Shown: piece after piece, positions 14,096 through 22,816 of the stretch
How the letters are laid out: each line of letters starts with the position of its first letter
How positions within the stretch are numbered: the first letter of the stretch is position 1
Assembly: GCA_017631635.1 (NCBI GenBank)
Contig: JAGBSX010000056.1
Span: 1 to 51,841 of the forward strand
Origin: Clostridia bacterium
GTDB taxonomy: Bacteria; Bacillota; Clostridia; Christensenellales; RUG350
Reading direction: 5' to 3'
DNA length: 51,841 nt
Notes under the pieces: generated by a model
The model's input: the letters and a program-made list of their open reading frames with translations, nothing else
What the model was told of the DNA's origin: nothing
Databases searched by the model: none
Position numbers and translations under genes: made by a program

Positions 14096-15433
14096 ATGAA
14101 AAAACTTTTAATTTCTATTTTGTTAATACTTACTTTTGCTTGTGTGTTTGTTGGATGCAATTCTCAAGGTAGCGACAATTCCAATATTGGGACTGAAGGT
14201 TTAGTATATTATCCATTGAATGATGGAACATACGCTGTTGGTGGCGGAGAAGCAAAATATTTAAGTAATATAATTATTCCTGCAACATATTCTAATAAAC
14301 CTGTAACAAAAATTGCTGACAATGCTTTTAGCAATTTTGAATTTTCAAGTATTACTCTTCCAAATTCCATTACTTCTATAGGGGATTCTGCTTTTTTTAA
14401 TTGTGATAATATAGATAATATTACTTTGCCAAATAACATTGTAGAAATAGGAGACAGCGCATTTGCTAGTTGTAACCAGTTAACGAATATTAATATTCCA
14501 ACAGGAGTAAAAAATATAGCAAATTATATTTTTTTTGATTGTTCTAAACTCGCAAATATAAGTATTCTTGGCAATATAGAAAATATCGGAGAGTTTGCTT
14601 TCTCTGAGTGTACTAGTTTAGTTAATTTAAATATTCCTGATTGTGTGAAAGATATAGGAAATTCTGCTTTTTACAATTGCAATAAGTTGGAGACATTTGA
14701 ATTGCCAAATCAGTTGCTAAATATTGGTAATTCCTCTTTTTATAATTGTATCAAAATTTCAACGTTAACTATACCGAGTTCTGTAACTCAGATAGGAGCT
14801 TTTGCGTTTTATAATTGTCTAAATTTAAGTCAAATTAACTATAATGCTGTCGAATGCTTAGACTCGACTGAAGATAGTGCAATCTTTTTTGGCGTGGGAC
14901 GAGCAAGTGGAGGGGTTGTTTTAACTGTTTCCGAAAATGTAAAAAAAATTCCTGCTTATTTGTTTTATTCGGGAAAGAGAGATGAAGCCCCTATTATAAA
15001 GAATATAATCTTCAAAGAAGATGGTATTTGTACAAGCATAGGGACTCGTGCTTTTTCATTAGTTAGAGGCTTCGATAAAATAAAAATCCCTGATAGTGTT
15101 ATACAAATAGGAAACTATGCATTTACTTTTTGTCCTAATCTTAATAACGTTGAAATTGGCAATGGAACAAAAAGCATAGGGGTGCAAGCCTTCTCAGGAT
15201 GTTCTAATTTAACTGAAATTGTTCTTGGACAAAGTGTTGAATCTATAAGTTATCAGGCGTTTTCAGGTTGTTCAAATTTAGCTAAAGCTATATTTAAAAA
15301 TACTAACGGATGGACAGTTGCACCAGTACTATCTTCGGGACACGCAATTTCTTCAGAACAGTTGTCGGATACGTCTAAGGCTGCTGCTTATTTAAGAACC
15401 ACATATGAAACATATAATTGGAAGCGTATATAA
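14096..15433 (+). CDS. BspA-like leucine-rich-repeat lipoprotein
   Basis: Predicted surface lipoprotein of 445 residues. A signal peptide with lipobox VFVGC places the lipidated Cys at 21. From about residue 50 onward there are many 22-24 residue repeats of the LRR_5 (BspA / Treponema TpLRR) type, with patterns such as LPNSITSIGDSAFFNC and IPTGVKNIANYIFFDC. These folds usually bind host proteins, glycans or other cells. The coding sequence is clearly more AT-rich than flanking genes and has almost no CTAG, suggesting acquisition. It follows the structured leader RNA, with AGGAGG at 14086-14091. The 45-base gap to the next gene suggests co-transcription. Confidence 0.88.
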   Translation: MKKLLISILLILTFACVFVGCNSQGSDNSNIGTEGLVYYPLNDGTYAVGGGEAKYLSNIIIPATYSNKPVTKIADNAFSNFEFSSITLPNSITSIGDSAFFNCDNIDNITLPNNIVEIGDSAFASCNQLTNINIPTGVKNIANYIFFDCSKLANISILGNIENIGEFAFSECTSLVNLNIPDCVKDIGNSAFYNCNKLETFELPNQLLNIGNSSFYNCIKISTLTIPSSVTQIGAFAFYNCLNLSQINYNAVECLDSTEDSAIFFGVGRASGGVVLTVSENVKKIPAYLFYSGKRDEAPIIKNIIFKEDGICTSIGTRAFSLVRGFDKIKIPDSVIQIGNYAFTFCPNLNNVEIGNGTKSIGVQAFSGCSNLTEIVLGQSVESISYQAFSGCSNLAKAIFKNTNGWTVAPVLSSGHAISSEQLSDTSKAAAYLRTTYETYNWKRI

Positions 15434-15477
15434 TATGTTTATATGATTAAAAAAATTAAGGTTTTAACTTTATAACT

Positions 15478-16251
15478 ATGAACTTATTTAATGTGTTTTT
15501 ATCTACCGACAATTTCGATGTAAAAGAAACGAAAAATTTTTTACTTTCCTTTTGTGAGTTTGTATCTTCAAGAGAATTAAAAAACAATAAAAATCCGTAT
15601 GAATTGTTGACGGATAATTTTTTAAATTTCCCCAATACTGTTTCAAAAATAACAAAAAATACAAATTTTGGTTGGGTGCCTAATTTACCCAATTTTTGTA
15701 TACAAGATATTTTTGAGACACTCACTCAAATGAATTCTCAAAGCGTTGCTGATAAAATTATGTTAAAGAAATTAAATACTTTTGCACAAAAAAAGTTATT
15801 TAAAATATTACAAATACAAAATAAAAAGTATGGGCATGTTAAACAAACAATTATTGATGCGATAAACTCTTTTCATAATAAATGTTATACGGCATGTGCA
15901 TTATGCTTGTTTGCTTTAATTGATTCTTGCTTTATAAAGGGACAGCCTTTTAAGGAAAAAGGATTGCGTAACTTAGCTGGTGTTGCTATTGATAAAATTG
16001 GAGATAATAATTTAAAAAAATATTCTATCATTGCTAGTCTCAGTTGTGCGATAATTAAATCCTTATTTGAGTACTCTAACGATTTTATTGAGACAAACGA
16101 AAGAGGAATAAAAAGGAACTTTATATCACATGGGATGAATAAAAATTTACCAAATAAAGTTGATTGCCTAAAATTATTTGTATTGTTATACAACATTTAT
16201 TATTTGTTTGATTCAGAATTATTTAAGTGGGAAACAATTAATTTAAAATAG
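15478..16251 (+). CDS. HEPN-like protein, candidate defence RNase
   Basis: A 257-residue soluble, largely helical protein not assigned to a named family. Near the C-terminus R213-N-F-I-S-H218 followed by G fits the R-x4-6-H motif of HEPN ribonucleases, in the common form RNxxxHG. Helices upstream (about 118-155 and 180-205) would supply the rest of a HEPN bundle. Such domains occur in abortive-infection and toxin systems, but also in non-enzymatic proteins, so activity is inferred. The DNA is very AT-rich like the preceding LRR gene. The ribosome site is weak (AAGG about 17 bases upstream), so translation may be low or coupled. Confidence 0.6.
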   Translation: MNLFNVFLSTDNFDVKETKNFLLSFCEFVSSRELKNNKNPYELLTDNFLNFPNTVSKITKNTNFGWVPNLPNFCIQDIFETLTQMNSQSVADKIMLKKLNTFAQKKLFKILQIQNKKYGHVKQTIIDAINSFHNKCYTACALCLFALIDSCFIKGQPFKEKGLRNLAGVAIDKIGDNNLKKYSIIASLSCAIIKSLFEYSNDFIETNERGIKRNFISHGMNKNLPNKVDCLKLFVLLYNIYYLFDSELFKWETINLK

Positions 16252-16375
16252 ATAAAAGCTTAAAGTTGGGCGGGTATCATAACTAATAATAAACTTAATA
16301 TATAGGGTGGCATATTTTCTCGTCCTTTTTTCTTTCCTAAAAGAGTAGTTTTACGTTTCACACGCTCCGCCAAGG

Positions 16376-16403
16376 AAACGACAGGTTAAGCCTGTCGTTT
16401 TTT
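16376..16403 (+). terminator. Intrinsic terminator at the right edge of the island
   Basis: AAACGACAGG (16376-16385) pairs with CCTGTCGTTT (16391-16400) around TTAAG, followed by T residues. Confidence 0.92.
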
Positions 16404-16512
16404 ATTCTGGTGGGGGGGGATGAGCAATGTGCTAAAGAGGGACTTTATCCCTTTGGTGTGGCTACAAAGTGTTTGTGATATCCCTCGCAGATAGAGTTTG
16501 TTTGAAAATAAT

Positions 16513-16541
16513 TTGACAATGTATAGGATATGTGATACTAT
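16513..16541 (+). promoter_or_regulatory. Sigma-A promoter for the membrane protein at 16572
   Basis: TTGACA (16513-16518), 17-bp spacer, TACTAT (16536-16541). Confidence 0.75.
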
Positions 16542-16571
16542 CAATGTAATGACTATAGAGGAGGGAGGCAG

Positions 16572-17354
16572 ATGGAGAGATTACCACGCTTTATTAGGAT
16601 ACCTATACTGATAGTGATAGCGTTGTATTTTAGTACGAAGATTTCGATTTTCGCAGATGATGCTGGCGCTTATTTTTTGCTATTTGTCCCTTTGCTAGTC
16701 ATCAACATAATAGGATTCACTCCAGGTGGTATGTCGACGGAGATATGCGTATTTTTTATGTGTGTCACACCTCTTTATACAGGGGAGAGTTATCCATCTG
16801 AGATGGGTAGTGCACTTATCGTGGCAGAGGCACTAATTGCTATGTTGACTATGGTATACAATGCATTTTATCTTACCTTGTGTGATGAGGATGGACCATT
16901 TCTATTTTGGTACGATATGCTATGCTATGCCATCTTGGCTATATGCGGTATAGTAGGCGTGGTGGGTGGACCACTAGGTTATATAGTTTACGCACTCTAC
17001 GGTCTAATACCTTGTATAGTACTCTACATACTCAAGACTAGAGTAATAGACAGATGGGGTGGAGGAGAATATTCTTCTGATGCATATAGTAGTGAAGGAG
17101 GAGGAGGCTCTAGCGCAGGCTCTAGAGGATATGCTCCACAATACATAGTAGACGAGGCGATTAGTGATGCCCAGAGGTCGCATAGTTTGGTGACTGTCAT
17201 CAGGACCGAATATCATCCTACCCACGTAGTAGTGCATATATCAATACCTGCAGGATATTATCAGATGCCCAGCGAGTTTGCGAATACTATACATAGCAGG
17301 ATTTCGAGCAAGGGATATACATTTGGCGTAGAGATTAAGTCCAAATACGATTAA
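16572..17354 (+). CDS. Unknown multi-pass membrane protein with C-terminal soluble domain
   Basis: Function not recognised. This 260-residue protein has about five hydrophobic segments in residues 8-160. A Gly/Ser-rich linker follows (about 165-190, including GEGGGGSS-like sequence). A compact C-terminal domain (about 193-260) has alternating strands and a helix (LVTVIRTEYHP, VVVHISIPAGYY, SEFANTIHSRISS). The linker and small domain suggest a membrane-tethered binding module, probably cytosolic. GGAGG lies at 16563-16567, and promoter and terminator make it monocistronic. Confidence 0.75.
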   Translation: MERLPRFIRIPILIVIALYFSTKISIFADDAGAYFLLFVPLLVINIIGFTPGGMSTEICVFFMCVTPLYTGESYPSEMGSALIVAEALIAMLTMVYNAFYLTLCDEDGPFLFWYDMLCYAILAICGIVGVVGGPLGYIVYALYGLIPCIVLYILKTRVIDRWGGGEYSSDAYSSEGGGGSSAGSRGYAPQYIVDEAISDAQRSHSLVTVIRTEYHPTHVVVHISIPAGYYQMPSEFANTIHSRISSKGYTFGVEIKSKYD

Positions 17355-17365
17355 ATATGACGATA

Positions 17366-17395
17366 AAAATTGCGTTTTAGAGAACGCAATTTTTT
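17366..17395 (+). terminator. Intrinsic terminator of the 16572 gene
   Basis: AAAATTGCGTT (17366-17376) pairs with AACGCAATTTT (17383-17393), followed by more T. Confidence 0.88.
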
Positions 17396-17453
17396 ATTGC
17401 ACAAAAAGGGAGAAAATATTCGTCGTTGACACGACAGATAAATATGCAAAATT

Positions 17454-17481
17454 AAAGAGTAGCAAGGTCTTGCTACTCTTT
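17454..17481. terminator. Terminator between convergent genes, mainly for glgB
   Basis: AAAGAGTAGCAAG and CTTGCTACTCTTT form a near-perfect stem with a very short loop. T-rich tracts lie on both sides. Confidence 0.8.
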
Positions 17482-17522
17482 AGTTTTATTAAAATCAAGT
17501 ATAAATACGGCTATTAGTATGG

Positions 17523-19487
17523 TTATCTAGTGCGAGTGAGAGCCATAGCGCTACGGGCAGGTAGGTACACGGATATAGTACCGTCCTTACCTCTGCGATA
17601 GATAGTGTCTAGTGATATCCTATCCCAACCACCGTATCGACTATCATCTGTGGAGAGTGATACTCTATAGGGGTAGTTGTGAGGTATAGATATCTTGTAG
17701 TTTTCGTAACTATTAGTTGGGTGGAGATTGATAGCGAATATCACGCCACCTCTCTCGTACACTAGCACCGTTTTCTCATCATCTATGGAGATACAATGAG
17801 TGCTGTGAGAGAGCAGGTCTCTACCCTTCACGAATTTGACCATAGCCTCGTCATAATCGTTGAGTAGATGATAGCGAAGAGTAGTGTCCTCTACTAGATG
17901 CCATTGTCTACGAGAGTATTTATAACTCCAGCCATTACCCTCTCTAGGGAAGTCTATCCACTCTGGGTGACCAAATTCGTTGCCCATGAAGTTGAGGTAG
18001 CCCTCGCCACCTGCCGTGAGTGAGAGTAGGCGCATTAGTTTGACTAGCGCTATACCTCTGTCGATAATTAGACTAGGGGTAAACTTGGACATATGAGTAT
18101 ACATCTCGCTATCGCATAGCCTAAATATCAAGGTCTTGTCTCCTACTAGCGCTTGGTCGTGGGATTCGGTATAAGATATATACTTTTCTAGAGGTCTACG
18201 AGAGGTGAGTTCGTGATAGATACTCCACATATTCCAGTCCTCGTCTCTGGTCTTGGTGAGATTTGTCCACATATCTGGTAGTCCCATGGCGAGGCGATAG
18301 TCAAAACCTATACCACCTACCTCTATAGGTAGGCACATACCAGGCATAGCAGACATATCCTCTGCGATAGTCATAGCGTCTGGCTTGACTTGTCTAATGA
18401 GCGCATTGGCTAGTTGGAGATAGGTGATAGACTCCGTGTCGGTATTTGGAGAGAAGTACGTAGAATAATTGCCAAATACTCCTCCTAGTCCGTGGTCGTG
18501 GTATATCATAGAGGTCACACCGTCAAATCTAAATCCGTCAAAATGATACTCCTCTAGCCAATATTTGAGGTTGGATAGCAAGAAATGTATCACTTCGGGC
18601 TTGGCGTAATTAAATAATTTCGTACCCCACTCTCTATGTTCTCCTCTAGAGCCTAGATGAAAGAACTGATATTCGCTACCGTCAAAGCAGTTGATACCCT
18701 CACGAGTATTCTTGACAGCGTGCGAATGCACCACGTCTAGTAGGACGGCTATACCTAGTCGGTGAGCCTTGTCTACTAGATACTTGAGGTCTAGGGCGTC
18801 GCCGTATTTGCTACTAGGTGCGAAAAATGATGACACTTGATATCCAAACGAGGCGTAGTAAGGGTGCTCCATTATAGCCATTATTTGTATGGTATTGTAG
18901 CCTAAGTTCTCTATGCGAGGGAGTATGAGGTCGGCAAATTCTCTATAAGTGCCTATACCCTCCTTCTCCTGCGCCATACCTATATGACACTCGTATACAA
19001 ATGGTGTCTTGGGCATAGTGAAGTTGCTGTCAGTCCACTCGTACTCAGGCTTGTCTACTATGACTGCGCACCAAGTCCCCTCGCTATCTTGTACTACTCT
19101 AGTAGCGTATAGAGGTATTCGCTCGAGTAGTTGTCCCTCGTACTCGACTATAGTCTTGACGTGGCAACCGTCGTATAGATAATCTCTATCTAGGCGTATC
19201 TCCCACACTCCACCCTCTAGGCGAGTGAGAGGTAGAGAGGTCTGCTCCCAACCGTTCATATCTCCCGTGAGATACACTTGGCTAGATGCTGGAGCCCACT
19301 CTCTATAGTACCAACAGTCCTCTGCTTTGTGAAAGCCAAAGTATAGGTGAGCATTGGCAAAGTCGCTCAAACGCTCCCCGTCTTTGAGTAAGGTGGACAA
19401 TGCGTGATGGTAATTGTCCATACGCAATATGATATCCCTCTCATAGTCAGCGAGCATAGGGTCTATATGTAGAATATCGTAGGACAT
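17523..19487 (-). CDS. glgB: 1,4-alpha-glucan branching enzyme
   Basis: GH13 branching enzyme that introduces alpha-1,6 branches into glycogen-like alpha-glucans in the cytosol. The 654-residue protein has an N-terminal CBM48-type domain (about 35-130), then the catalytic barrel. The nucleophile Asp lies in DGFRFDGVTSMIYHDHG, the acid/base Glu in TIAEDMSAMPG, and the third Asp in YTESHDQAL. MEHPYYASFGYQVSSFFAP and the overall pattern match the eukaryote-like GH13_8 subfamily rather than the E. coli GH13_9 type. The start at 19487 is chosen because AGGAGG abuts an upstream GTG and sits 5 bases before this ATG. No other glycogen gene is in the window. Confidence 0.94.
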   Translation of the reverse strand: MSYDILHIDPMLADYERDIILRMDNYHHALSTLLKDGERLSDFANAHLYFGFHKAEDCWYYREWAPASSQVYLTGDMNGWEQTSLPLTRLEGGVWEIRLDRDYLYDGCHVKTIVEYEGQLLERIPLYATRVVQDSEGTWCAVIVDKPEYEWTDSNFTMPKTPFVYECHIGMAQEKEGIGTYREFADLILPRIENLGYNTIQIMAIMEHPYYASFGYQVSSFFAPSSKYGDALDLKYLVDKAHRLGIAVLLDVVHSHAVKNTREGINCFDGSEYQFFHLGSRGEHREWGTKLFNYAKPEVIHFLLSNLKYWLEEYHFDGFRFDGVTSMIYHDHGLGGVFGNYSTYFSPNTDTESITYLQLANALIRQVKPDAMTIAEDMSAMPGMCLPIEVGGIGFDYRLAMGLPDMWTNLTKTRDEDWNMWSIYHELTSRRPLEKYISYTESHDQALVGDKTLIFRLCDSEMYTHMSKFTPSLIIDRGIALVKLMRLLSLTAGGEGYLNFMGNEFGHPEWIDFPREGNGWSYKYSRRQWHLVEDTTLRYHLLNDYDEAMVKFVKGRDLLSHSTHCISIDDEKTVLVYERGGVIFAINLHPTNSYENYKISIPHNYPYRVSLSTDDSRYGGWDRISLDTIYRRGKDGTISVYLPARSAMALTRTR

Positions 19488-19504
19488 AAGCACCTCCTCT
19501 GTAG

Positions 19505-19534
19505 ATTATACTACAATCATTTTGCATTAGTCAA
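19505..19534 (-). promoter_or_regulatory. Sigma-A promoter for glgB
   Basis: Minus strand: TTGACT (19529-19534), 18-bp spacer, TATAAT (19505-19510). A short hairpin (TTTGATA/TATCAAA, about 19535-19553) precedes it and may end the upstream operon. Confidence 0.7.
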
Positions 19535-19570
19535 TTTGATAAAAAATATCAAAGTTTGTCTATTATCTCT

Positions 19571-20737
19571 CTACTCCACTCTCATCTTTCGCTTGGAGGA
19601 GAGGTTGAGATAGGTAATGATAGGTATCGCTAGTAGTGATAGCAGTATAGATACCCACACGTCCCCACCTGCTAGTGTCTTTGAAGAAAATATCGTCAGT
19701 AGTATAGGTACTATCTGTTCGTTTAATGACCTACCTAGTATGAAGGAGGTGTCTCTATCTACCTTGACGCTACTATTTAGGTCGTATACACCTAGTTCGC
19801 TACGAATATGCGCTGGTACGCCTATCGAGAGGTCGATAGAGGTAGGCTTGTTTGTCTTGAAAAATTCATCTTTGTCGTCGAGAGATAGTACTCTGCACTT
19901 TTTGGATTTGTTTTTGTAGCGAAGTACTACTTGGTCCATTTCTTCTACGCCTAGTAGTTTCATATTTGCGCTAGATAGTCTGACTATATCTGAGCCTTCG
20001 TCGTTTTCGTACGGTCTAGTACAACGCAATGATATGGTGGATTTGCCTACGTAAAAGTCTACTATATGAGACCACACGCTCTTTTTCTTGGTATAAAATA
20101 TCGAATCACTCACAGGTATTATCTTGAGAGTGGCAGTCGTACCCTCTATGCCCAAGGTAATACGTTGCTTGCGAGTGAGGGAGATATCTCCATCCTTCTT
20201 TTTGTCATCTACGAGGATATGTTCTCTCTTGATGATGATATTGTCTCCAGTAGCCTCGTTGTATAGTTGAAATAGTTTAACTTTGCCATTAGCCAGAGAC
20301 TTTAGAGTATTTGCAACCGTGCTAGAGAGTACTATCACGTTCTTCTTGATGAGTTCGACAGTCTGGGTGGATATGCTCTCTAGAGTACACTCTACGTACC
20401 TAGATAGCACTATCTCGGCATTATCCTCTAGGTGTAGTACGGTACGCACTCTCTTGGAGAGGATAGCCTTGCCTAGAGGAGTGTCCACGTCTGGATATAT
20501 TCGCACTTGCATACCTAGTCCACTACTAGAGTCGTGCAGCAGTACCTTGGTGCGACTCAACTTCTCATAATCGGCAGGGTTGAGTAATGCAAAATTTAGC
20601 ACGTCACCCTTCTTGGGGAGAGTGGGTAGTACCTCTAGAGATATACTTTTGTCAAATAGCCCCCCGTATTTCGCCTTGGAGTGGCACACCAATACCTCTC
20701 CGTCTACTAGGGTGTATAGAGTATTTTTATTTTTCAT
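19571..20737 (-). CDS. Membrane-anchored protein with repeated barrel-like (Cdc48-N / double-psi-like) segments
   Basis: Unrecognised 388-residue protein. Five segments share a pattern of LS followed by a short helix, L-x-V and a beta strand: residues 93-114, 137-158, 186-209, 254-275 and 303-328. VRLSSANMKLLGVEEMDQVV is the clearest. This resembles the N-domain of Cdc48/VCP and other double-psi barrels, which bind proteins or nucleotides; the likeness is by eye only. Two hydrophobic segments near the C-terminus (about 341-353 and 359-378) and a KRKMR end suggest tail anchoring with the barrels in the cytosol. It overlaps the upstream gene by 4 bases (ATGA), so it is translationally coupled as the last gene of a three-gene operon. 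Confidence 0.7.
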   Translation of the reverse strand: MKNKNTLYTLVDGEVLVCHSKAKYGGLFDKSISLEVLPTLPKKGDVLNFALLNPADYEKLSRTKVLLHDSSSGLGMQVRIYPDVDTPLGKAILSKRVRTVLHLEDNAEIVLSRYVECTLESISTQTVELIKKNVIVLSSTVANTLKSLANGKVKLFQLYNEATGDNIIIKREHILVDDKKKDGDISLTRKQRITLGIEGTTATLKIIPVSDSIFYTKKKSVWSHIVDFYVGKSTISLRCTRPYENDEGSDIVRLSSANMKLLGVEEMDQVVLRYKNKSKKCRVLSLDDKDEFFKTNKPTSIDLSIGVPAHIRSELGVYDLNSSVKVDRDTSFILGRSLNEQIVPILLTIFSSKTLAGGDVWVSILLSLLAIPIITYLNLSSKRKMRVE

Positions 20738-21366
20738 AAGCCTTCCTCTTGGTTTATCGTGATGACGGTATTTTTGATAGCCTGATATACCGACTCATAG
20801 GTGTCGGGAGGAGTATCTCCCCACACTAGGCGCGAATTTATCTCTAGTTGTATGGTGGTGATACCTAGGTGATTGTACACGTGCCCCGACACGGTGTAGG
20901 GCTTGCTCGCCGAAAAGGGTTCGTCTAGTACGTAGTCTAGGGAGTGCATAGTGAGGTTGTCTAGCAAGGTGTCTAGATATCTTTTATCGACTATATGTTT
21001 GCCTTTGCCTGTGCCTACGTCCATATCCATAGGACGAGATTGAGATAGTTGGTGCAGGTCTAGTACCAGTTTGATAGCATTGTCCTCACAGTATCTAGTG
21101 AGATCGTCTCTATAGGTAGAGGTATCGTCGTGGTTGGCGTCGTCCTCTCTATATGCAGTCTTGTATATGACTGGACAACCTATCTCCTCGTGTAGAAGTC
21201 TCGCGATTACGCCGGTCTGAGGTTCGGCTTGCTTTATCCTACCGTGTCGTAGTTGCTCTACGCTATGAGGAGCGCTCACCACGACTACACCCTCTCCCTC
21301 TAGTAGTTCGTGAGAGTGGGGGTGTGGGGTATGAAAATATTTTTCTAATTCTACGAAATCGTGCAT
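20734..21366 (-). CDS. N-formylglutamate amidohydrolase-like metallohydrolase
   Basis: A 210-residue protein resembling the N-formylglutamate amidohydrolase / FGase family of zinc hydrolases. Supporting segments are VVVSAPHSVEQLRHGRIKQ with EPQTG nearby, DDANHDDTSTYRD, and the metal-type motif LDLHQLSQSRP, followed later by TIQLEINSRLVW. No histidine-utilisation genes are near, so the real substrate may be another N-acyl or amide compound. It lies 3 bases after the acyltransferase-like gene and overlaps the next by 4, so the three are almost certainly one transcript. Confidence 0.65.
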   Translation of the reverse strand: MHDFVELEKYFHTPHPHSHELLEGEGVVVVSAPHSVEQLRHGRIKQAEPQTGVIARLLHEEIGCPVIYKTAYREDDANHDDTSTYRDDLTRYCEDNAIKLVLDLHQLSQSRPMDMDVGTGKGKHIVDKRYLDTLLDNLTMHSLDYVLDEPFSASKPYTVSGHVYNHLGITTIQLEINSRLVWGDTPPDTYESVYQAIKNTVITINQEEGL

Positions 21367-21369
21367 AAT

Positions 21370-22617
21370 TTAGTGCCTAGATTTGATAATTTTATAGTTT
21401 TCTTCGGTAGCGAGCCTTATCTTGGCTACGGGTACTGATGGTTGGAGTAGTGCGTAGTGTTGAGTATAGATATCTCCTATGGACACCACGTCTCCTAGTT
21501 CGTACCAGTATAGGTCTGCATTGACGGTATATTGAGCACCTGCTGGCAGAGTACAATTGATATCGTCGTCTTCGCCCTTGAGGTGTATGCCCTCTATATC
21601 GTGAGTGAGAGTACCCTCTCCCACGTCATATATCGCGTGATAATCTCGCATAATGAGTATACGACAAGGAGTAGATAGATGGTAAGTGCCTGATAGCAAT
21701 TCTTCTCTTACGCATTGTCTTTGCCACCTATACCAGTCAGGGACGTGGTCGTAGATAGCCTCACCCTTTTCTCTCACTAGTTTACCGTTGGGTGCGAGTG
21801 TATAACTCTCTCCACACTCATTACAATATATCGTATCTCCACTAGAAGTCATAGATTCGCCTAGACAATGTGGACATTTGTAGAGTATACGGTGTAGTCC
21901 CTCTGCTCTAGTGGGAGAAGTGATAGATATATCGTGGTCTATCTGCCAACGGAAGTTGTCAAAATCAAAAAGTTTGTCGATAATATCCGTGAGTTCTTCT
22001 ATAGACTTTGAGTTTATCTGCTCCTTGGTCAATACCACTTCGATACTAGCCGACAGAGGTACGTCTCGGAGTTTGAGATTGTTGTATAGAGGGTCGTAGA
22101 GGTATGCTCCCTCACTCTTGATAAATGCTAAAGATACTCCTAGCACCTTGAGCAATCGACCTAGGCGAGAGGGTAGAGTGGTGGCTGTGCCGTCAAAGGA
22201 GTATCCAGCCTCAGGGAACATGAGCACGTCTCGACCACGAGATAGCGCATATCTCATATCGGTTATGAGAGATACGTCTGCGACGTATTTTTTGGTAGGG
22301 GTGCAACCGAGCAATCTCATTAGCCACTCTTTGCCGAGCATAGCGTCGTGGGTAGAGACTATATTGAAGGGGTGTCTGAGCATGGCAAAAGCCATCTTGA
22401 GATCTACAAAACTAGAGTGATTCATGAGTATCAAATACGGGCCGTTGTCTCTAGGGAGAGACCCTGTGTAGACAAAGGATTGTTTGGCGAGTTCTCCACC
22501 TGTGAGTAGTCTAACTAGCCCTCTCATGATACCTAGTTGGTGAGATGGTAGTTTTCTCTTGGGTAGAGGCATATCCATCACTTGACGATAAGGTTTTTTG
22601 ATAATCTTGACTTTCAT
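21370..22617 (-). CDS. PlsC-like acyltransferase with C-terminal zinc ribbon
   Basis: A 415-residue protein whose N-terminal half is a lysophosphatidate-type acyltransferase: the HX4D motif is H67-SSFV-D72 in MNHSSFVD and the FPEAG block is at 134-138. These enzymes move acyl chains onto glycerolipids at the membrane face. Unusually, a zinc ribbon follows (CPHC at 248-251, CNEC at 265-268), then about 140 residues of beta-rich sequence with no match I recognise. Ordinary PlsC is about 200-250 residues, so the tail is an added module. It is first in the operon, with promoter at 22638-22666 and GAGGAG as ribosome site. Confidence 0.85.
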   Translation of the reverse strand: MKVKIIKKPYRQVMDMPLPKRKLPSHQLGIMRGLVRLLTGGELAKQSFVYTGSLPRDNGPYLILMNHSSFVDLKMAFAMLRHPFNIVSTHDAMLGKEWLMRLLGCTPTKKYVADVSLITDMRYALSRGRDVLMFPEAGYSFDGTATTLPSRLGRLLKVLGVSLAFIKSEGAYLYDPLYNNLKLRDVPLSASIEVVLTKEQINSKSIEELTDIIDKLFDFDNFRWQIDHDISITSPTRAEGLHRILYKCPHCLGESMTSSGDTIYCNECGESYTLAPNGKLVREKGEAIYDHVPDWYRWQRQCVREELLSGTYHLSTPCRILIMRDYHAIYDVGEGTLTHDIEGIHLKGEDDDINCTLPAGAQYTVNADLYWYELGDVVSIGDIYTQHYALLQPSVPVAKIRLATEENYKIIKSRH

Positions 22618-22637
22618 AACTCAGTCTCCTCTCATAT

Positions 22638-22666
22638 ATTATACACGATATCCACTCGCTAAGCAA
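22638..22666 (-). promoter_or_regulatory. Sigma-A promoter for the acyltransferase operon
   Basis: Minus strand: TTGCTT (22661-22666), 17-bp spacer, TATAAT (22638-22643). Confidence 0.65.
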
Positions 22667-22769
22667 TAAACTATGTATAATTGCTCAAAAAAAAGCCTCT
22701 TCATCTCTCGCATTGACGATTATTGCCCCAAAAAACCTCTTAAAAAATCTCAAAACACTTCTATTATGC

Positions 22770-22798
22770 TTGCCTAAAACTTGTATAATATGTATAAT
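22770..22798 (+). promoter_or_regulatory. Sigma-A promoter for the SulP permease
   Basis: TTGCCT (22770-22775), 17-bp spacer, TATAAT (22793-22798). The leader would be only about 12 bases, just enough for GAGGT at 22808-22812. A second TATAAT at 22784-22789 lacks a spaced -35. Confidence 0.65.
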
Positions 22799-22816
22799 TT
22801 GACCATCGAGGTAATT

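Larger units (their letters stand above)
16252..16571. other. Intergenic region bounding the AT-rich island
   Basis: This 320-bp gap contains an 8-base copy of the tRNA-Ser 3' end (CTCCGCCA at 16365-16372, matching 13769-13776), a terminator at 16376-16403, a run of eight G at 16412-16419, and a sigma-A promoter at 16513-16541. No gene or RNA was recognised. Confidence 0.6.
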
